A stretch of 64,000 bases of DNA from Chryseobacterium vaccae. GTDB lineage: Bacteria > Bacteroidota > Bacteroidia > Flavobacteriales > Weeksellaceae. The notes under the pieces are model-generated. The model saw nothing but the letters and a program-made list of their open reading frames with translations, made no database searches and was not told the DNA's origin. Below, piece by piece: positions 35,167-44,336 of the stretch. Both the position numbers and the translations under genes were made by a program. The stretch spans positions 806,001 through 870,000 of the forward strand of contig NZ_VSWH01000001.1 of NCBI RefSeq assembly GCF_009602705.1, given 5' to 3'. How positions within the stretch are numbered: position 1 is the stretch's first letter; each line of letters starts with the position of its first letter.

Positions 35167-37050
35167 TTACATATCCTGGTAGTCTGTGTCTTCATTGCTG
35201 ATTTTCACAACATATTCAATACCGTCTATGGCTTTTGCTATGATCTGATTTCTGAGAATATTGGCCATGTTTTCCCAATACGCTCTTCCATAGAACGAAT
35301 AATTCTGTGGAATAATCTCAACTTCCACAGTTCTTACAAAGCCTTCTTTTGGTCTGTTGCTGATCATGGTTCCTCTTCTTACCCTTACTTCCTTCAGCTC
35401 ATCCTTAAGAATCATTCTGCAGTAGTTTTTTACATCTTCCAAAGAAATTATTTTGTCTCTGGTTGTTAATGCATATTTATACGCCTGAATACTGTCTGTT
35501 CCTTTCTGCTCTTCGGAACCTCCGATGGTTTCGGTAAGCAGGATCACGGTCTGGGATTTTAGCTGATTGGAAAGTTCTGTTCCTGAACGCATATGATTGG
35601 CCAGTGTGCAGTGAGTGATCCAGAAAGAAGCATAAGTATGATCTGTTTTTTCTACAGGCTCCATAATTACATAATTCAGTTCCTGTCTGATGCTTCTTTT
35701 GGCATTGTTCACTTTCTGCACCATCGATTTCATTTTATCGGACATCTCGCTTAATACCCCTTTCACATTATCCCTGTTTAAAAGGGAAAAAGCAGCAATC
35801 TCATCCCTTGTCAGTTCCAGTACATTGGCAATCATATCTACTGCATTTCTGTTGGTGAATCGCTCCATACCTCCTTTTCTTACGGTATACAAGCCTTTTT
35901 TAAGATCATCCGCTGGAGTGAATGGAATTTCGGTGTATTTTCTCCCGTCTCCATCCTGAACCTCATCTACATACAGAAAATGTTCACCTTCATCAGTTAC
36001 CAGAGGAATGTTATTTCCCATGATATCAAGGCTATATTCTGTTTTCTTCCAGCCTCTGTTATAAACAGGGAAAGCATTCATTACGAATGAAAAGTTATCG
36101 AGAATCTCTGCTGAAAACTGTGGTGGAAACTCGAAAGTAAGCCATAGATAACGCTTATCTCCGATCTGTTTTGTAATTTCTTCTTTTCCTGCCAGAAAAT
36201 CAAGATTCTGCGGAAGTTTTCCAGGTTCTGAAAATAAGCTGCTTGAAATACCTGTAATTTCAATGAATTTATGACGGTAAATACTTTTTATGTCTTCAAT
36301 AACTTTATTTCGGATAGACTGTTCTCTGAACATCTGCTCATATCCGTCCTGCTGATTATTGGAAAGATAACTTAACCCTTCTCTCACAAACAACGGATTC
36401 CCATTACTGGAAACGGTAATATAAGGTAATAGTTTATAGACGAAATCCAAATGTTCAAAAGCTGGGTTTGAGCAGAATATGCTAAGGTATTTAGGAAAGT
36501 TTTCACTGGCGTATTTACTTACATCCACCCCTATTGTAACCTTTCTATAGTCTTCCGGTCTTCCCTGAAATCTTGCGACAGGTATTTTATTCAGTCTGTC
36601 ATCAACACTATAACATGTATTTCCTACAAACATCACTGCAGTCTGCGCTTTATTAATACGGACATTTCCAATGGGGGTAAAAGGAATATTCAGCTGTTTA
36701 TCTGATTCTGATTTCACCGTGGAAGTCATCTGCTTACGGAAGAAAAACTCGGAATGTTCCAAAAGAATCTCCGAAGATTCATAAGGCTGGGTATAAGCAA
36801 CAGCATGAGCCGGAATTGGATGGGTATAAATAGAAGGGGTCAGAAGTTTAGCCAGTTTTTCAAGAATTCTGGCATTAACGGTCTGAATTTCATTATTAGC
36901 TTTAAAAACTTCCGTACTGAATGCATCAATCAGAAGCTTTACAAAAGGATCCAGAGACTGCGGACTTTTCAGCCCCCATACTTTGGTTGCATTCTGAAGC
37001 ATCCTGGCCTTTACAGATTCTTTGGAATATATATTTTGATCTAAGTTCAT
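35167..37050 (-). CDS. tssF: T6SS baseplate protein TssF
   Basis: 627 residues. VKARMLQNATKVWGLKSPQ and LLIDAFSTEVFKANNEIQ, AYTQPYE and the long beta-rich middle belong to the TssF/VasA/ImpG family in its Bacteroidota form. NVRINKAQTAVMFVGN and SFWITHCTLANHM are further conserved blocks. TssF with TssG and TssK forms the baseplate wedge of the contractile apparatus in the cytoplasm at the inner membrane. tssE lies 23 bp upstream and a lipoprotein gene follows, but tssG is not adjacent here. Confidence 0.85.
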   Translation of the reverse strand: MNLDQNIYSKESVKARMLQNATKVWGLKSPQSLDPFVKLLIDAFSTEVFKANNEIQTVNARILEKLAKLLTPSIYTHPIPAHAVAYTQPYESSEILLEHSEFFFRKQMTSTVKSESDKQLNIPFTPIGNVRINKAQTAVMFVGNTCYSVDDRLNKIPVARFQGRPEDYRKVTIGVDVSKYASENFPKYLSIFCSNPAFEHLDFVYKLLPYITVSSNGNPLFVREGLSYLSNNQQDGYEQMFREQSIRNKVIEDIKSIYRHKFIEITGISSSLFSEPGKLPQNLDFLAGKEEITKQIGDKRYLWLTFEFPPQFSAEILDNFSFVMNAFPVYNRGWKKTEYSLDIMGNNIPLVTDEGEHFLYVDEVQDGDGRKYTEIPFTPADDLKKGLYTVRKGGMERFTNRNAVDMIANVLELTRDEIAAFSLLNRDNVKGVLSEMSDKMKSMVQKVNNAKRSIRQELNYVIMEPVEKTDHTYASFWITHCTLANHMRSGTELSNQLKSQTVILLTETIGGSEEQKGTDSIQAYKYALTTRDKIISLEDVKNYCRMILKDELKEVRVRRGTMISNRPKEGFVRTVEVEIIPQNYSFYGRAYWENMANILRNQIIAKAIDGIEYVVKISNEDTDYQDM

Positions 37051-37073
37051 AAGTTTTGTGGTGGTTAAAAGAT

Positions 37074-37514
37074 TTAGTCAATAGACATCGGGCTTAAGAA
37101 TAGTTCTGTGGAAAAGCTGAAGCGCTCTCCTGTTTCCTCCATTTTGGCATTAATGGCAATTCTTACTTTCTTTTTGATTTCTGTATGTTCTTTGGTATCG
37201 TAGCTATGTTCTACAATCTGGATATGGGCATCAATCTGAGGCTGCACAATCCGTGGTTCATATTCCAGGATCTGTCTTCTGAGACTTTTAACAAAGACGT
37301 TCTCCCAAACGGCGCTGGTAACTCCATTATCGAATTCCAGGTTCCAAACGTCGTTTCCATAATTTTCATCATATCGGTTTTCGCCTTTTTTTGTGGTGAT
37401 CAGCAGCATGATATTGTGGGCAATGCTTTCCCCCATATCGCATGTATCAATGCTTCCGCCCTCCGTCATTAATGTAGACGGGACAAAAGGCATTCTGTAA
37501 TTTGGTGTATCCAT
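37074..37514 (-). CDS. tssE: T6SS baseplate protein TssE (GPW/gp25 family)
   Basis: 146 residues. IAHNIMLLITTKKGENRYD then YGNDVWNLEFDNG is the typical gp25/TssE core, and LRRQILEYEPRIVQP carries the conserved E-P-R-I motif. The C-terminal part KKVRIAINAKMEETG completes the fold. TssE is a lysozyme-like baseplate subunit next to the sheath. The gene begins the tssE-tssF-lipoprotein unit; 255 bp separates it from the permease gene upstream. Confidence 0.85.
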   Translation of the reverse strand: MDTPNYRMPFVPSTLMTEGGSIDTCDMGESIAHNIMLLITTKKGENRYDENYGNDVWNLEFDNGVTSAVWENVFVKSLRRQILEYEPRIVQPQIDAHIQIVEHSYDTKEHTEIKKKVRIAINAKMEETGERFSFSTELFLSPMSID

Positions 37515-37633
37515 AATCAGCTTCTTAATTTTTTTACTCCATGGTCTGGTTTACGTAAAACGAAATACCAAAATACACATTTTCACTAAATAATTGTTAC
37601 AAGATTTTAAAAATATTATTCGAATTCATGGTT

Positions 37634-37650
37634 GGAAGCAGGAAGACGGG
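37634..37650 (+). repeat. Purine-rich intergenic repeat related to the cassette ends
   Basis: GGAAGCAGGAAGACGGG resembles the cassette arm GGAAGCTGGAGGATGGAAG near 3357. It lies in the tssE upstream region. Confidence 0.4.
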
Positions 37651-37769
37651 GACCTAAAGTTGCTGTTGGACTGTTATTTCTTATTATTATAGCAAAATTT
37701 ATATTTTAGGGACAAAAAAGGCTCTTCAACGAATTGAAAAACCTTAGATTACTGTAGATATTATTTATA

Positions 37770-39194
37770 TTATTCCTGTTGGCTCTCTGTCTTATTTTTC
37801 CGGTTGATAAAATAGTATACCGGAAGTCCTAGCAGAACCATGATAAATCCTGGCCAGGTATACTGCTGTTTATAGATCAATAGAAGTACACAAAATCCTG
37901 TTCCTATCAGCAGATAGATAACGGGAGTTACCGGATATAACCATGTTTTGTAAGGTCGTTCCAGATCCGGTTTTTTGAATCTCAAATAAATTACCCCGAA
38001 AACAGTAATCATATAGAATAAAACGATTACAAAAGAAATCATATCCAACAGGTTGCCGTATTGTCCGCTAAGACATAGTAAGGAAGCCCAAACTCCCTGC
38101 ATCCATAAAGCATTGGCAGGTACCTCATTTTTATTATTTTCAACTGCTGATTTAAAGAACATTCCGTCTTTTGCCATCGTCTGGAAAACACGTGCTCCAG
38201 CCAGAATCAGTCCATTATTACACCCAAAAGTAGAAACCATGACCAGCAAAGCAATAATAATAGTTCCTGCGCTTCCGAAAATATTCTGAGATGCTGCCAC
38301 CGCTACTCTATCATTGGCTGCAAAAGCAATACTTTCCCTGTCCAAAGCGTTCAGATATACAAAATTAACGGCCAGATAAAGGATCATTACAGCTGAAGTT
38401 CCGTAAATCATTGCTTTTACTACATTTTTCTTAGGGTTTTCAATTTCTCCGGAAACAAATGTTACACTTTCCCAGGCTACAGAACTGAAAACGGAACCTA
38501 CCATGGCTGCTGCAATTCCGCCCAGAAGGGTCATTCCGCTAATCGATTCCCAGCCTTCTTTAAGAAAATTACCACTAAGATCTTTTTTAAGATTGTTAAA
38601 TGATTCCATCCCCAAACTGAAATTTTCGGATAAATGAGAAATATTCACCAGAATAAATCCAGCTGCAATCAGTCCGGCCAAGGCAATGATTTTCGATCCT
38701 GTAAATACATTCTGGAGCAATTTTCCACTTTCCACTCCTCTTGTATTGATATAAGTAAGAAGAAGAATAACCGCTATCGCCAGAATCTGTATCCAGGTAA
38801 TTTTAAATTCTCCACTCTGAAAAATGGGTGCTGCATCATTTAATGAAGGAACGAGATAGGCTGTAAATTTACCAAAAGCCATGGCTACTGCTGCAATCGT
38901 CCCGGTCTGAATCACTGTAAAAAGTCCCCATCCGTAAAGAAATCCCATCTTTCGGCCAAAAATTTCTTTAAGATAAGTGTACTGTCCCCCGGCTTTAGGA
39001 AACAGAGCCGACAGTTCGCCATAGCTGATTGCTGCTGCTACCGTCATAATTCCTGTAATAATCCATACGACAATCAACCAGAACCCGGAGCCTAAATTCC
39101 GCATCATATCTGCGCTTACAATAAAGATTCCGCTTCCGATCATAGACCCCATCACAAGCATAATGGCGTCCCAAAGTTTCAGTTTTTTCTGCAT
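37770..39194 (-). CDS. APC-family amino acid permease
   Basis: 474 residues from the ATG at 39192-39194. LKLWDAIMLVMGSMIGSGIF is the family hallmark for the first membrane segment, and twelve hydrophobic segments follow, among them VVWIITGIMTVAAAISYGEL and LFPKAGGQYTYLKEIFGRK. VAWESVTFVSGEIENPKKNV is the conserved cytoplasmic loop. It belongs to the amino acid-polyamine-organocation superfamily (LAT-like). The substrate is probably a neutral or cationic amino acid, not determinable. A divergent DUF4920 gene lies 143 bp away. Confidence 0.9.
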   Translation of the reverse strand: MQKKLKLWDAIMLVMGSMIGSGIFIVSADMMRNLGSGFWLIVVWIITGIMTVAAAISYGELSALFPKAGGQYTYLKEIFGRKMGFLYGWGLFTVIQTGTIAAVAMAFGKFTAYLVPSLNDAAPIFQSGEFKITWIQILAIAVILLLTYINTRGVESGKLLQNVFTGSKIIALAGLIAAGFILVNISHLSENFSLGMESFNNLKKDLSGNFLKEGWESISGMTLLGGIAAAMVGSVFSSVAWESVTFVSGEIENPKKNVVKAMIYGTSAVMILYLAVNFVYLNALDRESIAFAANDRVAVAASQNIFGSAGTIIIALLVMVSTFGCNNGLILAGARVFQTMAKDGMFFKSAVENNKNEVPANALWMQGVWASLLCLSGQYGNLLDMISFVIVLFYMITVFGVIYLRFKKPDLERPYKTWLYPVTPVIYLLIGTGFCVLLLIYKQQYTWPGFIMVLLGLPVYYFINRKNKTESQQE

Positions 39195-39314
39195 AGTCAA
39201 GTATAGGCGTCAAATATAAACAAATATGCTATTGATTTTGAAATTTGTTTATAAATTCCCGAATGACCTGTTTTTTATCAACTTTTTATCCTTATTATAT
39301 TCAATTTTAATTAG

Positions 39315-39322
39315 TACTTTTG
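39315..39322 (+). promoter_or_regulatory. Candidate -7 box for the DUF4920 gene
   Basis: TACTTTTG fits TAnnTTTG. It lies 15 bp before the ATG at 39338, implying a very short leader. Confidence 0.45.
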
Positions 39323-39337
39323 AAAAAAATATTAAAA

Positions 39338-39847
39338 ATGAAATTCAAAGTTATATTATTGGCTGCTGCTGTAAGTGTATCTACTTTAGCTTTTGCACAG
39401 GAGACAAAAAAATTTGGTCCACCTGCAGGAAATGCTGTTGTTGGTGATGCTTACGGAGCAGGAGTTGCTTCTTCTTCTGAATCTAAGGCAATATCTGTAG
39501 AAAAATTAAGCAAAAAGCTTAAAAAAGATAATAAGAAAGTAGAAAACGTAGCCATTAAAGGTAAAGTAACTGATGTATGTGAGAAAAAAGGATGTTGGCT
39601 TACCATCCAGACTGAGGATGATTCTCAGTTTTTCGTAAAAATGAAGGATTATGCTTTCTTTGTTCCTACTGCTTTAAAAGGAAAGAATGTTGTGCTTGAA
39701 GGTAATGCAGAAAGAAAAGTAACTTCTATAGATGAGCAGAAACACTATGCAGAAGATGCTAAAAAACCACAGGCTGAAATTGATGCGATCACTAAACCTA
39801 AGGAAGAGATCAGATTTGTAGCCAACGGAATCAAAGTGGTTAACTAG
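39338..39847 (+). CDS. DUF4920 exported protein
   Basis: 169 residues from the ATG at 39338; a TTG six codons upstream is a weaker start. MKFKVILLAAAVSVSTLAFA is a signal peptide. The rest has GPPAGNAVVGDAYGAGVAS, the CEKKGCWLTIQTEDD core with two cysteines, MKDYAFFVPTALKGKNVVLE and a C-terminal EEIRFVANGIKVVN, all typical of DUF4920. The OB-like beta fold is exported, of unknown role. A terminator at 39870-39896 follows. Confidence 0.88.
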   Translation: MKFKVILLAAAVSVSTLAFAQETKKFGPPAGNAVVGDAYGAGVASSSESKAISVEKLSKKLKKDNKKVENVAIKGKVTDVCEKKGCWLTIQTEDDSQFFVKMKDYAFFVPTALKGKNVVLEGNAERKVTSIDEQKHYAEDAKKPQAEIDAITKPKEEIRFVANGIKVVN

Positions 39848-40184
39848 TTCTCTTTGAAATATATAAAATAACGTCCTCAAGCTTTTTGAGGACGTTTTAT
39901 TTTATGTCTTAGATACATGAATGATTTTTATTTGCTGATGGCGCAGAGTTTTTTTAAATTTACTTTTGTTGGATTTGCGCAAAGACGCTATTTTTCCATC
40001 AGCTTTATGGGCATAAGGCGCAATGATTTTATCACTGATAAAATTTCATACTGGAAAAGACTGCTGAAAATCTTTGATTTTCTTGCGTCTTAAAAGTGGC
40101 ATACTTTGTCAAAAACCTTGCAACATTGCGTTTTCCAACATCATCTTTCAGACAAAAAAAGAGAAAGTCAACTTTTCTGATTAT
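39848..40184. other. Intergenic region with terminator and repeat-like fragments
   Basis: 337 bp. After the DUF4920 terminator come GCGCAGAG, GCGCAAAGACGC, GGCGCAATGA and TTGCGTC, fragments that resemble dispersed flavobacterial extragenic sequences. A small hairpin ATTTTATC-ACT-GATAAAAT lies at 40026-40044. No gene is supported. Confidence 0.5.
39870..39896. terminator. Terminator of the DUF4920 gene
   Basis: AACGTCCTCAA-type stem: ACGTCCTCAA at 39871-39880 pairs with TTGAGGACGT at 39886-39895, followed by T-rich sequence. Confidence 0.88.
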
Positions 40185-41294
40185 TTAATCTTCAATCGTA
40201 AATTCCACGGGTGCATCCAGCTTCGGGTATTTGGTGTCTGCTATAAATTTTTTTCCTGTACAGTCTATTTCCAACCAGCCTTTTCTTTTTTTCACATCTC
40301 CTACTTCCATAACGAAAGGTACAAAGGAAATTTCATCTTTACCATCTTCAATAACCTCTCTATACTGAACCGCAACATCTAAGATACACTCATGTTCGGT
40401 ATCCAGTTTTACATTTCTGTAGATGATATCATAATGGGTTTCCTTATTCTCCGGAATTTCGAGATAGTTCTCCCATCCTTCGATATCTGAATTTAGGTCG
40501 CTTATCGCTTTTAAGGCATAATACAAGGCTATTGTATAATATTTTCTTGTTCCTTTTCTTGTATAGTCATCTATGAAATGTCCTCCTTCAAATAAAATAG
40601 TCGGCATTCCGGCTTTGATAAAATTATCTCCCGTGGAAGTCGGATAGAATTCATCTGAGTATCTGCCAATCTGGTCAGGGATCATTTCCTTTAAGTGTTC
40701 ATATACTTTACCAATGACAGCCATACACTTTTTTCTGTTGTCTGTTACGGTACGCTCTACATTTTCTGAAGGTGCCAGAAATGAAAGTGTTGCCGGATGA
40801 ATTCCGTCTGTAGTAAATATGGTACGCTGTTCATGGAGATTTAATGCATAATCATATTTTTTTCCGGCGACGGCAGCTTTCAGATATTTGATCTCTTTAC
40901 TCGCTTCATTATGAAAATCTCTGTTCAGGTCAACATCTGATGCATTAAGTCTTGTCCATCTTTCTGAACCGTCCGGATTAAGCATAAAAATAAAATCGAG
41001 GCTGATCTTACTGAACAGCTCATCCTTCATTTCCGGAGCCTTATCTAAAGTTTCCCATAAGTCGAGTATGGCATGAGTAGCATTGGATTCATTTCCGTGC
41101 ATCTGTGACCAGGCAAGAACATTAATATTTCCGGAACCGATGCTTAAACGGTAAATAGGTTTCTCTAAATATGACCTTCCAATCTCATGAATGTAATTGC
41201 TGAGATTAGTCTGTAGGTAAGAAAATAATTTTTCGGGGGAAATATAGCGGTTTGGGAAATCAGGATTCGGAATATAGATTTGTTCAAAGTTCAT
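40185..41294 (-). CDS. M14 family zinc carboxypeptidase
   Basis: 369 residues from the ATG at 41292-41294; an upstream frame to 41432 lacks family support. The zinc ligands are His66 and Glu69 in MHGNES and His154 in NLHEQR. NPDGSERWTRLNASDVDLNRDF is the M14 substrate-binding stretch (quoted in part, DVDLNRDF). A C-terminal beta domain (LDVAVQYREVIEDGKDEISF) follows. There is no signal peptide, so the enzyme is probably cytoplasmic and acts on small peptides or a peptide-like substrate that is not known. Confidence 0.88.
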   Translation of the reverse strand: MNFEQIYIPNPDFPNRYISPEKLFSYLQTNLSNYIHEIGRSYLEKPIYRLSIGSGNINVLAWSQMHGNESNATHAILDLWETLDKAPEMKDELFSKISLDFIFMLNPDGSERWTRLNASDVDLNRDFHNEASKEIKYLKAAVAGKKYDYALNLHEQRTIFTTDGIHPATLSFLAPSENVERTVTDNRKKCMAVIGKVYEHLKEMIPDQIGRYSDEFYPTSTGDNFIKAGMPTILFEGGHFIDDYTRKGTRKYYTIALYYALKAISDLNSDIEGWENYLEIPENKETHYDIIYRNVKLDTEHECILDVAVQYREVIEDGKDEISFVPFVMEVGDVKKRKGWLEIDCTGKKFIADTKYPKLDAPVEFTIED

Positions 41295-42134
41295 TATGAA
41301 GTAGTTTACAAGAGTCAAATTTAAGCATTTTTGACTAAAAAATAAAATTAACATAAGTAAACCAGCTAAACATTGTAAACTGTCATTTTGTCTGTGGATA
41401 AAATTGTGGATTGCGAATAATTCAAAACGCATATTACATTTTATTTATTTTCAGCTAGTTACAAATTTTATTTCAACTATATTAGTAATATAACTTTAAG
41501 TGTTTAATTAAGAATTTTTCGGGAAAAGCGTATAGTTTTATTAAACAGTACTAATGTGGATAACTCTAGAAGTTACTAATATATACAAATGTAAATTTGT
41601 TATTTTGTTAGAATTTTAGCAAAATAGAGGTTTAAAAAGACAACATCCTGTACAAAATACTCCTCTATGGTATTTACAATTGAAAATAAGTTGATAATTA
41701 GATTAAAATACAAATAAAGTATTGATAATTAGATTATTACGTTTTAATTTACTTTTGTATAACGTTAAAAATATTGATATTTAACGATAAAAGCTGTTAT
41801 AAATCAATTGATCTTTAACTATGTAATCTAGTTAAATATATTACTGATAATTAGCTACTTATATTGTTTACAAACTTAAATTACCTATATCAGAAAGAAT
41901 TTCTAGCAAAATAATACTAAGGTCAGATGATTAATGATTCAGAATAGCATAAAAAAGAAAATTTACTTTAGTTAATTGTATTTTATCTTCTAAAATGTAA
42001 ATATATCATTGGTATTTAGCATATTACACTTATTTACATTTGTATATTCAAAATAATCACTCCCATTTACTTTTGTAATTTGCATTTGTAACTTTATTTA
42101 TTTACATTTGTAAAATAATTAAAGACTTGTTTTT
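41295..42134. other. Long AT-rich upstream region of the XRE regulator
   Basis: 840 bp without a gene. It holds copies of an inverted motif TTTACAnnTGTAAA and two copies of TTGATAATTAGATTA (near 41692 and 41722), with a partial third at 41843. It is much richer in A+T than neighbouring genes. Confidence 0.6.
41582..42114 (+). promoter_or_regulatory. Array of inverted sites, candidate operators/promoters of the XRE gene
   Basis: The consensus is TTTACA-nn-TGTAAA. Copies lie at 41582-41595 (TATACAAATGTAAA), 41748-41761 (TTTACTTTTGTATA), 42033-42046 (TTTACATTTGTATA), 42066-42079 (TTTACTTTTGTAAT), 42079-42092 (TTTGCATTTGTAAC) and 42101-42114 (TTTACATTTGTAAA, perfect). Four crowd the last 100 bp before the ATG at 42135. 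Several copies also contain TAnnTTTG, so operator and -7 box may coincide. Confidence 0.55.
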
Positions 42135-42671
42135 ATGAGTTTGAACGAAAGAATTTCCAAAGTGATAGAGTATTCTGCTTTTACTCCTTCTGAATTTGCT
42201 GATGAGATTGACGTACAGCGTTCTTCTATTTCGCATATTACCTCGGGAAGAAATAAACCCTCTCTGGAATTTATCATCAAGATAAAATCCCGTTTCCCGG
42301 AAATCCTTTGGGATTGGCTGATTACGGGTGAAGGAGAAATGTTGAAATCTGAACTTCCGGAAACCATAGAAATTCAGACAGAAAAATTGGATGACCAGCC
42401 AAAGCCCACTCCGCTTCCGGATCTGTTCACCATGATGAGCGATGATGAAGATCCGGAACTTACAGAGGTTGCTTCTGAATCTCCAAAACTCAGCCCGCGA
42501 GAATCGTCTGTACCTGCCCAAAGTACGGTCCAGGAAAATTTAACCGATTCTCGGCGATTAGAAAATTCTAATGAACAGATAATAGCGCAAGCTACTGGAA
42601 ATCAAAGCAATAAGATAAAACGTATTGTCCTGTTTTATGAAAATGGAAAATTCGAAAGTTTTGAGCCATAA
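42135..42671 (+). CDS. XRE-type helix-turn-helix regulator
   Basis: 178 residues. SLNERISKVIEYSAFTPSEFADEIDVQRSSISHITSGRNKPSLEFI (in pieces, EFADEIDVQRSSISHI and SGRNKPSLEF) is the HTH of the XRE family, residues 1-60. WDWLITGEGEMLK follows. The middle, 85-150, is disordered and acidic, and the end KIKRIVLFYENGKFESFEP is a short conserved tail seen in flavobacterial relatives. The repeated inverted sites upstream suggest autoregulation. The target genes are unknown. No prophage genes are nearby. Confidence 0.82.
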   Translation: MSLNERISKVIEYSAFTPSEFADEIDVQRSSISHITSGRNKPSLEFIIKIKSRFPEILWDWLITGEGEMLKSELPETIEIQTEKLDDQPKPTPLPDLFTMMSDDEDPELTEVASESPKLSPRESSVPAQSTVQENLTDSRRLENSNEQIIAQATGNQSNKIKRIVLFYENGKFESFEP

Positions 42672-42719
42672 AAAACCTGACTAAAGAAAATAGCCAGGTA
42701 AAAAATATTTGAAGAAGAA

Positions 42720-42748
42720 AACTAAAGCTATTGCTTTATTTAGTTTTT
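42720..42748 (+). terminator. Possible terminator of the XRE gene
   Basis: An imperfect stem (AACTAAAGC with GCTTTATTTAGTT, bulged) is followed by T residues, 49 bp after the stop. Confidence 0.45.
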
Positions 42749-43059
42749 AATGGATAGGGATCTGCTTTTCCTTTTTAGCAGATAACGGATTGGATTCATA
42801 AGTTTGCTTTCATCCTATTTCTATTTAAAACTTATTATATAACCTGGTCACTTTATAGTAAAACCTGTTATGTATTAAATACTTTTATGATATTATCAAA
42901 TATAGCAAAACACAATTAAATTAGCAATAATTTTTAAATAAATTTAAAAATTAATTAATATATAAAGGAACAATATAGATAATTGTTAATTTCGGAAAAA
43001 TAAAAATCGCTGTCAGAGTGACAATAAAAACGGTTTTTCACCAATAAATGCATAAAAAA

Positions 43060-43081
43060 GACCTGCAGAAAACTGCAGGTC
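43060..43081 (-). terminator. Terminator of proline dehydrogenase gene
   Basis: GACCTGCAG at 43060-43068 pairs with CTGCAGGTC at 43073-43081 across AAAA. On the minus strand six T residues follow. Confidence 0.88.
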
Positions 43082-43104
43082 GCTTTATATTTTGGATAAG
43101 AATC

Positions 43105-44271
43105 TTATTTCTTTCTTCTTTCCAGTTCCTTTTTAATAAGTCCTAGTTCTCTTCCGGTCTGTCCGGCCACAGAAGTATTCTCCTGAGCTCTTCTCGTAAG
43201 ATATGGAACTACATCCTTCACAGGCCCGTATGGAAGATATTTAGCCACATTATAGCCTTTATCCGACAGGTAGAAGGTAATATTATCACTCATTCCGTAA
43301 AGCTGTCCGAAATAAACATGAGGGTTTCCGTTTTCGAGAGACTTGGCTTTCATTTTATCCATTACGAGTTCTGATGAAACCTCATTATGCGTTCCAAAGA
43401 ATGCTGAAACCTTATCCAGATGATTCATTACAAAATCAATTCCGGCATTATAGTTTTTATCGGAAGCTTCCTTGTTCGGCTGGATAGGATCTGCGTATCC
43501 TTTCTCTGCTGCTCTTGCTCTTTCTTTCTCCATATAAGCTCCGCGAACAATCTTATACCCGATAAAATAATTCTTTTCTCTTGCTCTCTGAAGGTGCTGT
43601 TCCATGTACTCAAGTCTTCCCGTTCTGTACATTTGGATGGTATTCCAAACGATAGGTTTTTCCTGGTTGTATTTCTCCATCATTTCTTCACACAAATAGT
43701 CAGCCGCCTCCTGCATCCAGGTTTCTTCGGCGTCTACCATTACTTTTTTATCATTTTCGTGGCACAGGCTGCATACTTCATCAAATCTTTTTACCACTCT
43801 TTCCCATTCTTCTTTCTGGCTGGATGTCAGCTCTGCATTTTTGCCAACCGCCTCATACAGATCAATTCTTCCGAATGCTGTAGGTTTAAACACAATAAAA
43901 GGAATAGCCGGATTTCCCACTGAAAATCTTACGATATCCTTGATCTCTTTACATACGGCATCAAAGGTTTCTTCATCTTCTTTTCCTTCAATGGAATAGT
44001 CAAAAATACTACCTACTCCCCTTTTGAAAAGCTGTTTTACCACCTTCATACTTTCTTCGCGGGTTTCGCCTCCGCAGAACTGCTCAAACAATGTGTTTTT
44101 AACAATTCCGGTAACGAAAGGAAAATTATGATGTACGGTAAAATTAAGGACAGAGGTTCCAAGGCTTGTAAGAGCAGGCTGTTCAATCATTTTAAACATC
44201 CAGTACGCCTTTTTCAGTTGTGCATCAGACTTGTCTGCAAATGCAACTTTAGTATCATTAAAAATGGGCAT
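43105..44271 (-). CDS. Proline dehydrogenase
   Basis: 388 residues. It is a single-domain PRODH (not a PutA fusion). A TIM-barrel enzyme: VMVDAEETWMQEAADYLCEEM, YFIGYKIVRGAYMEKERARA and FGTHNEVSSELV carry the substrate and FAD sites, and GQLYGMSDNITFYLSDKGYN (in pieces) and KYLPYGPVKDVVPYLTRRAQEN close the barrel with the YLPYG...R-R proline-binding motif. It oxidises proline to pyrroline-5-carboxylate, passing electrons to quinone, which fits the menaquinone genes. It is a lone gene. Confidence 0.93.
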   Translation of the reverse strand: MPIFNDTKVAFADKSDAQLKKAYWMFKMIEQPALTSLGTSVLNFTVHHNFPFVTGIVKNTLFEQFCGGETREESMKVVKQLFKRGVGSIFDYSIEGKEDEETFDAVCKEIKDIVRFSVGNPAIPFIVFKPTAFGRIDLYEAVGKNAELTSSQKEEWERVVKRFDEVCSLCHENDKKVMVDAEETWMQEAADYLCEEMMEKYNQEKPIVWNTIQMYRTGRLEYMEQHLQRAREKNYFIGYKIVRGAYMEKERARAAEKGYADPIQPNKEASDKNYNAGIDFVMNHLDKVSAFFGTHNEVSSELVMDKMKAKSLENGNPHVYFGQLYGMSDNITFYLSDKGYNVAKYLPYGPVKDVVPYLTRRAQENTSVAGQTGRELGLIKKELERRKK

Positions 44272-44336
44272 TCCTTTTTATTAAATTTAGTTCTGCAAAG
44301 GTAATGAATACCTCAGTTTATTTAAAGAAATTTTTT

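Larger units (their letters stand above)
42672..43104. other. Intergenic region, no gene seen
   Basis: 433 bp of AT-rich sequence between the XRE and proline dehydrogenase genes. It contains a weak hairpin at 42720-42748 (AACTAAAGC-TATT-GCTTTATTTAGTT) that may end the XRE transcript and a strong terminator at 43060-43081. Nothing else is recognisable. Confidence 0.6.

Noticed and set aside
41433..42134. Repeats that could suggest a CRISPR array
   Set aside because: Spacing is irregular, units are short and palindromic, and no cas genes are near; operators fit better.
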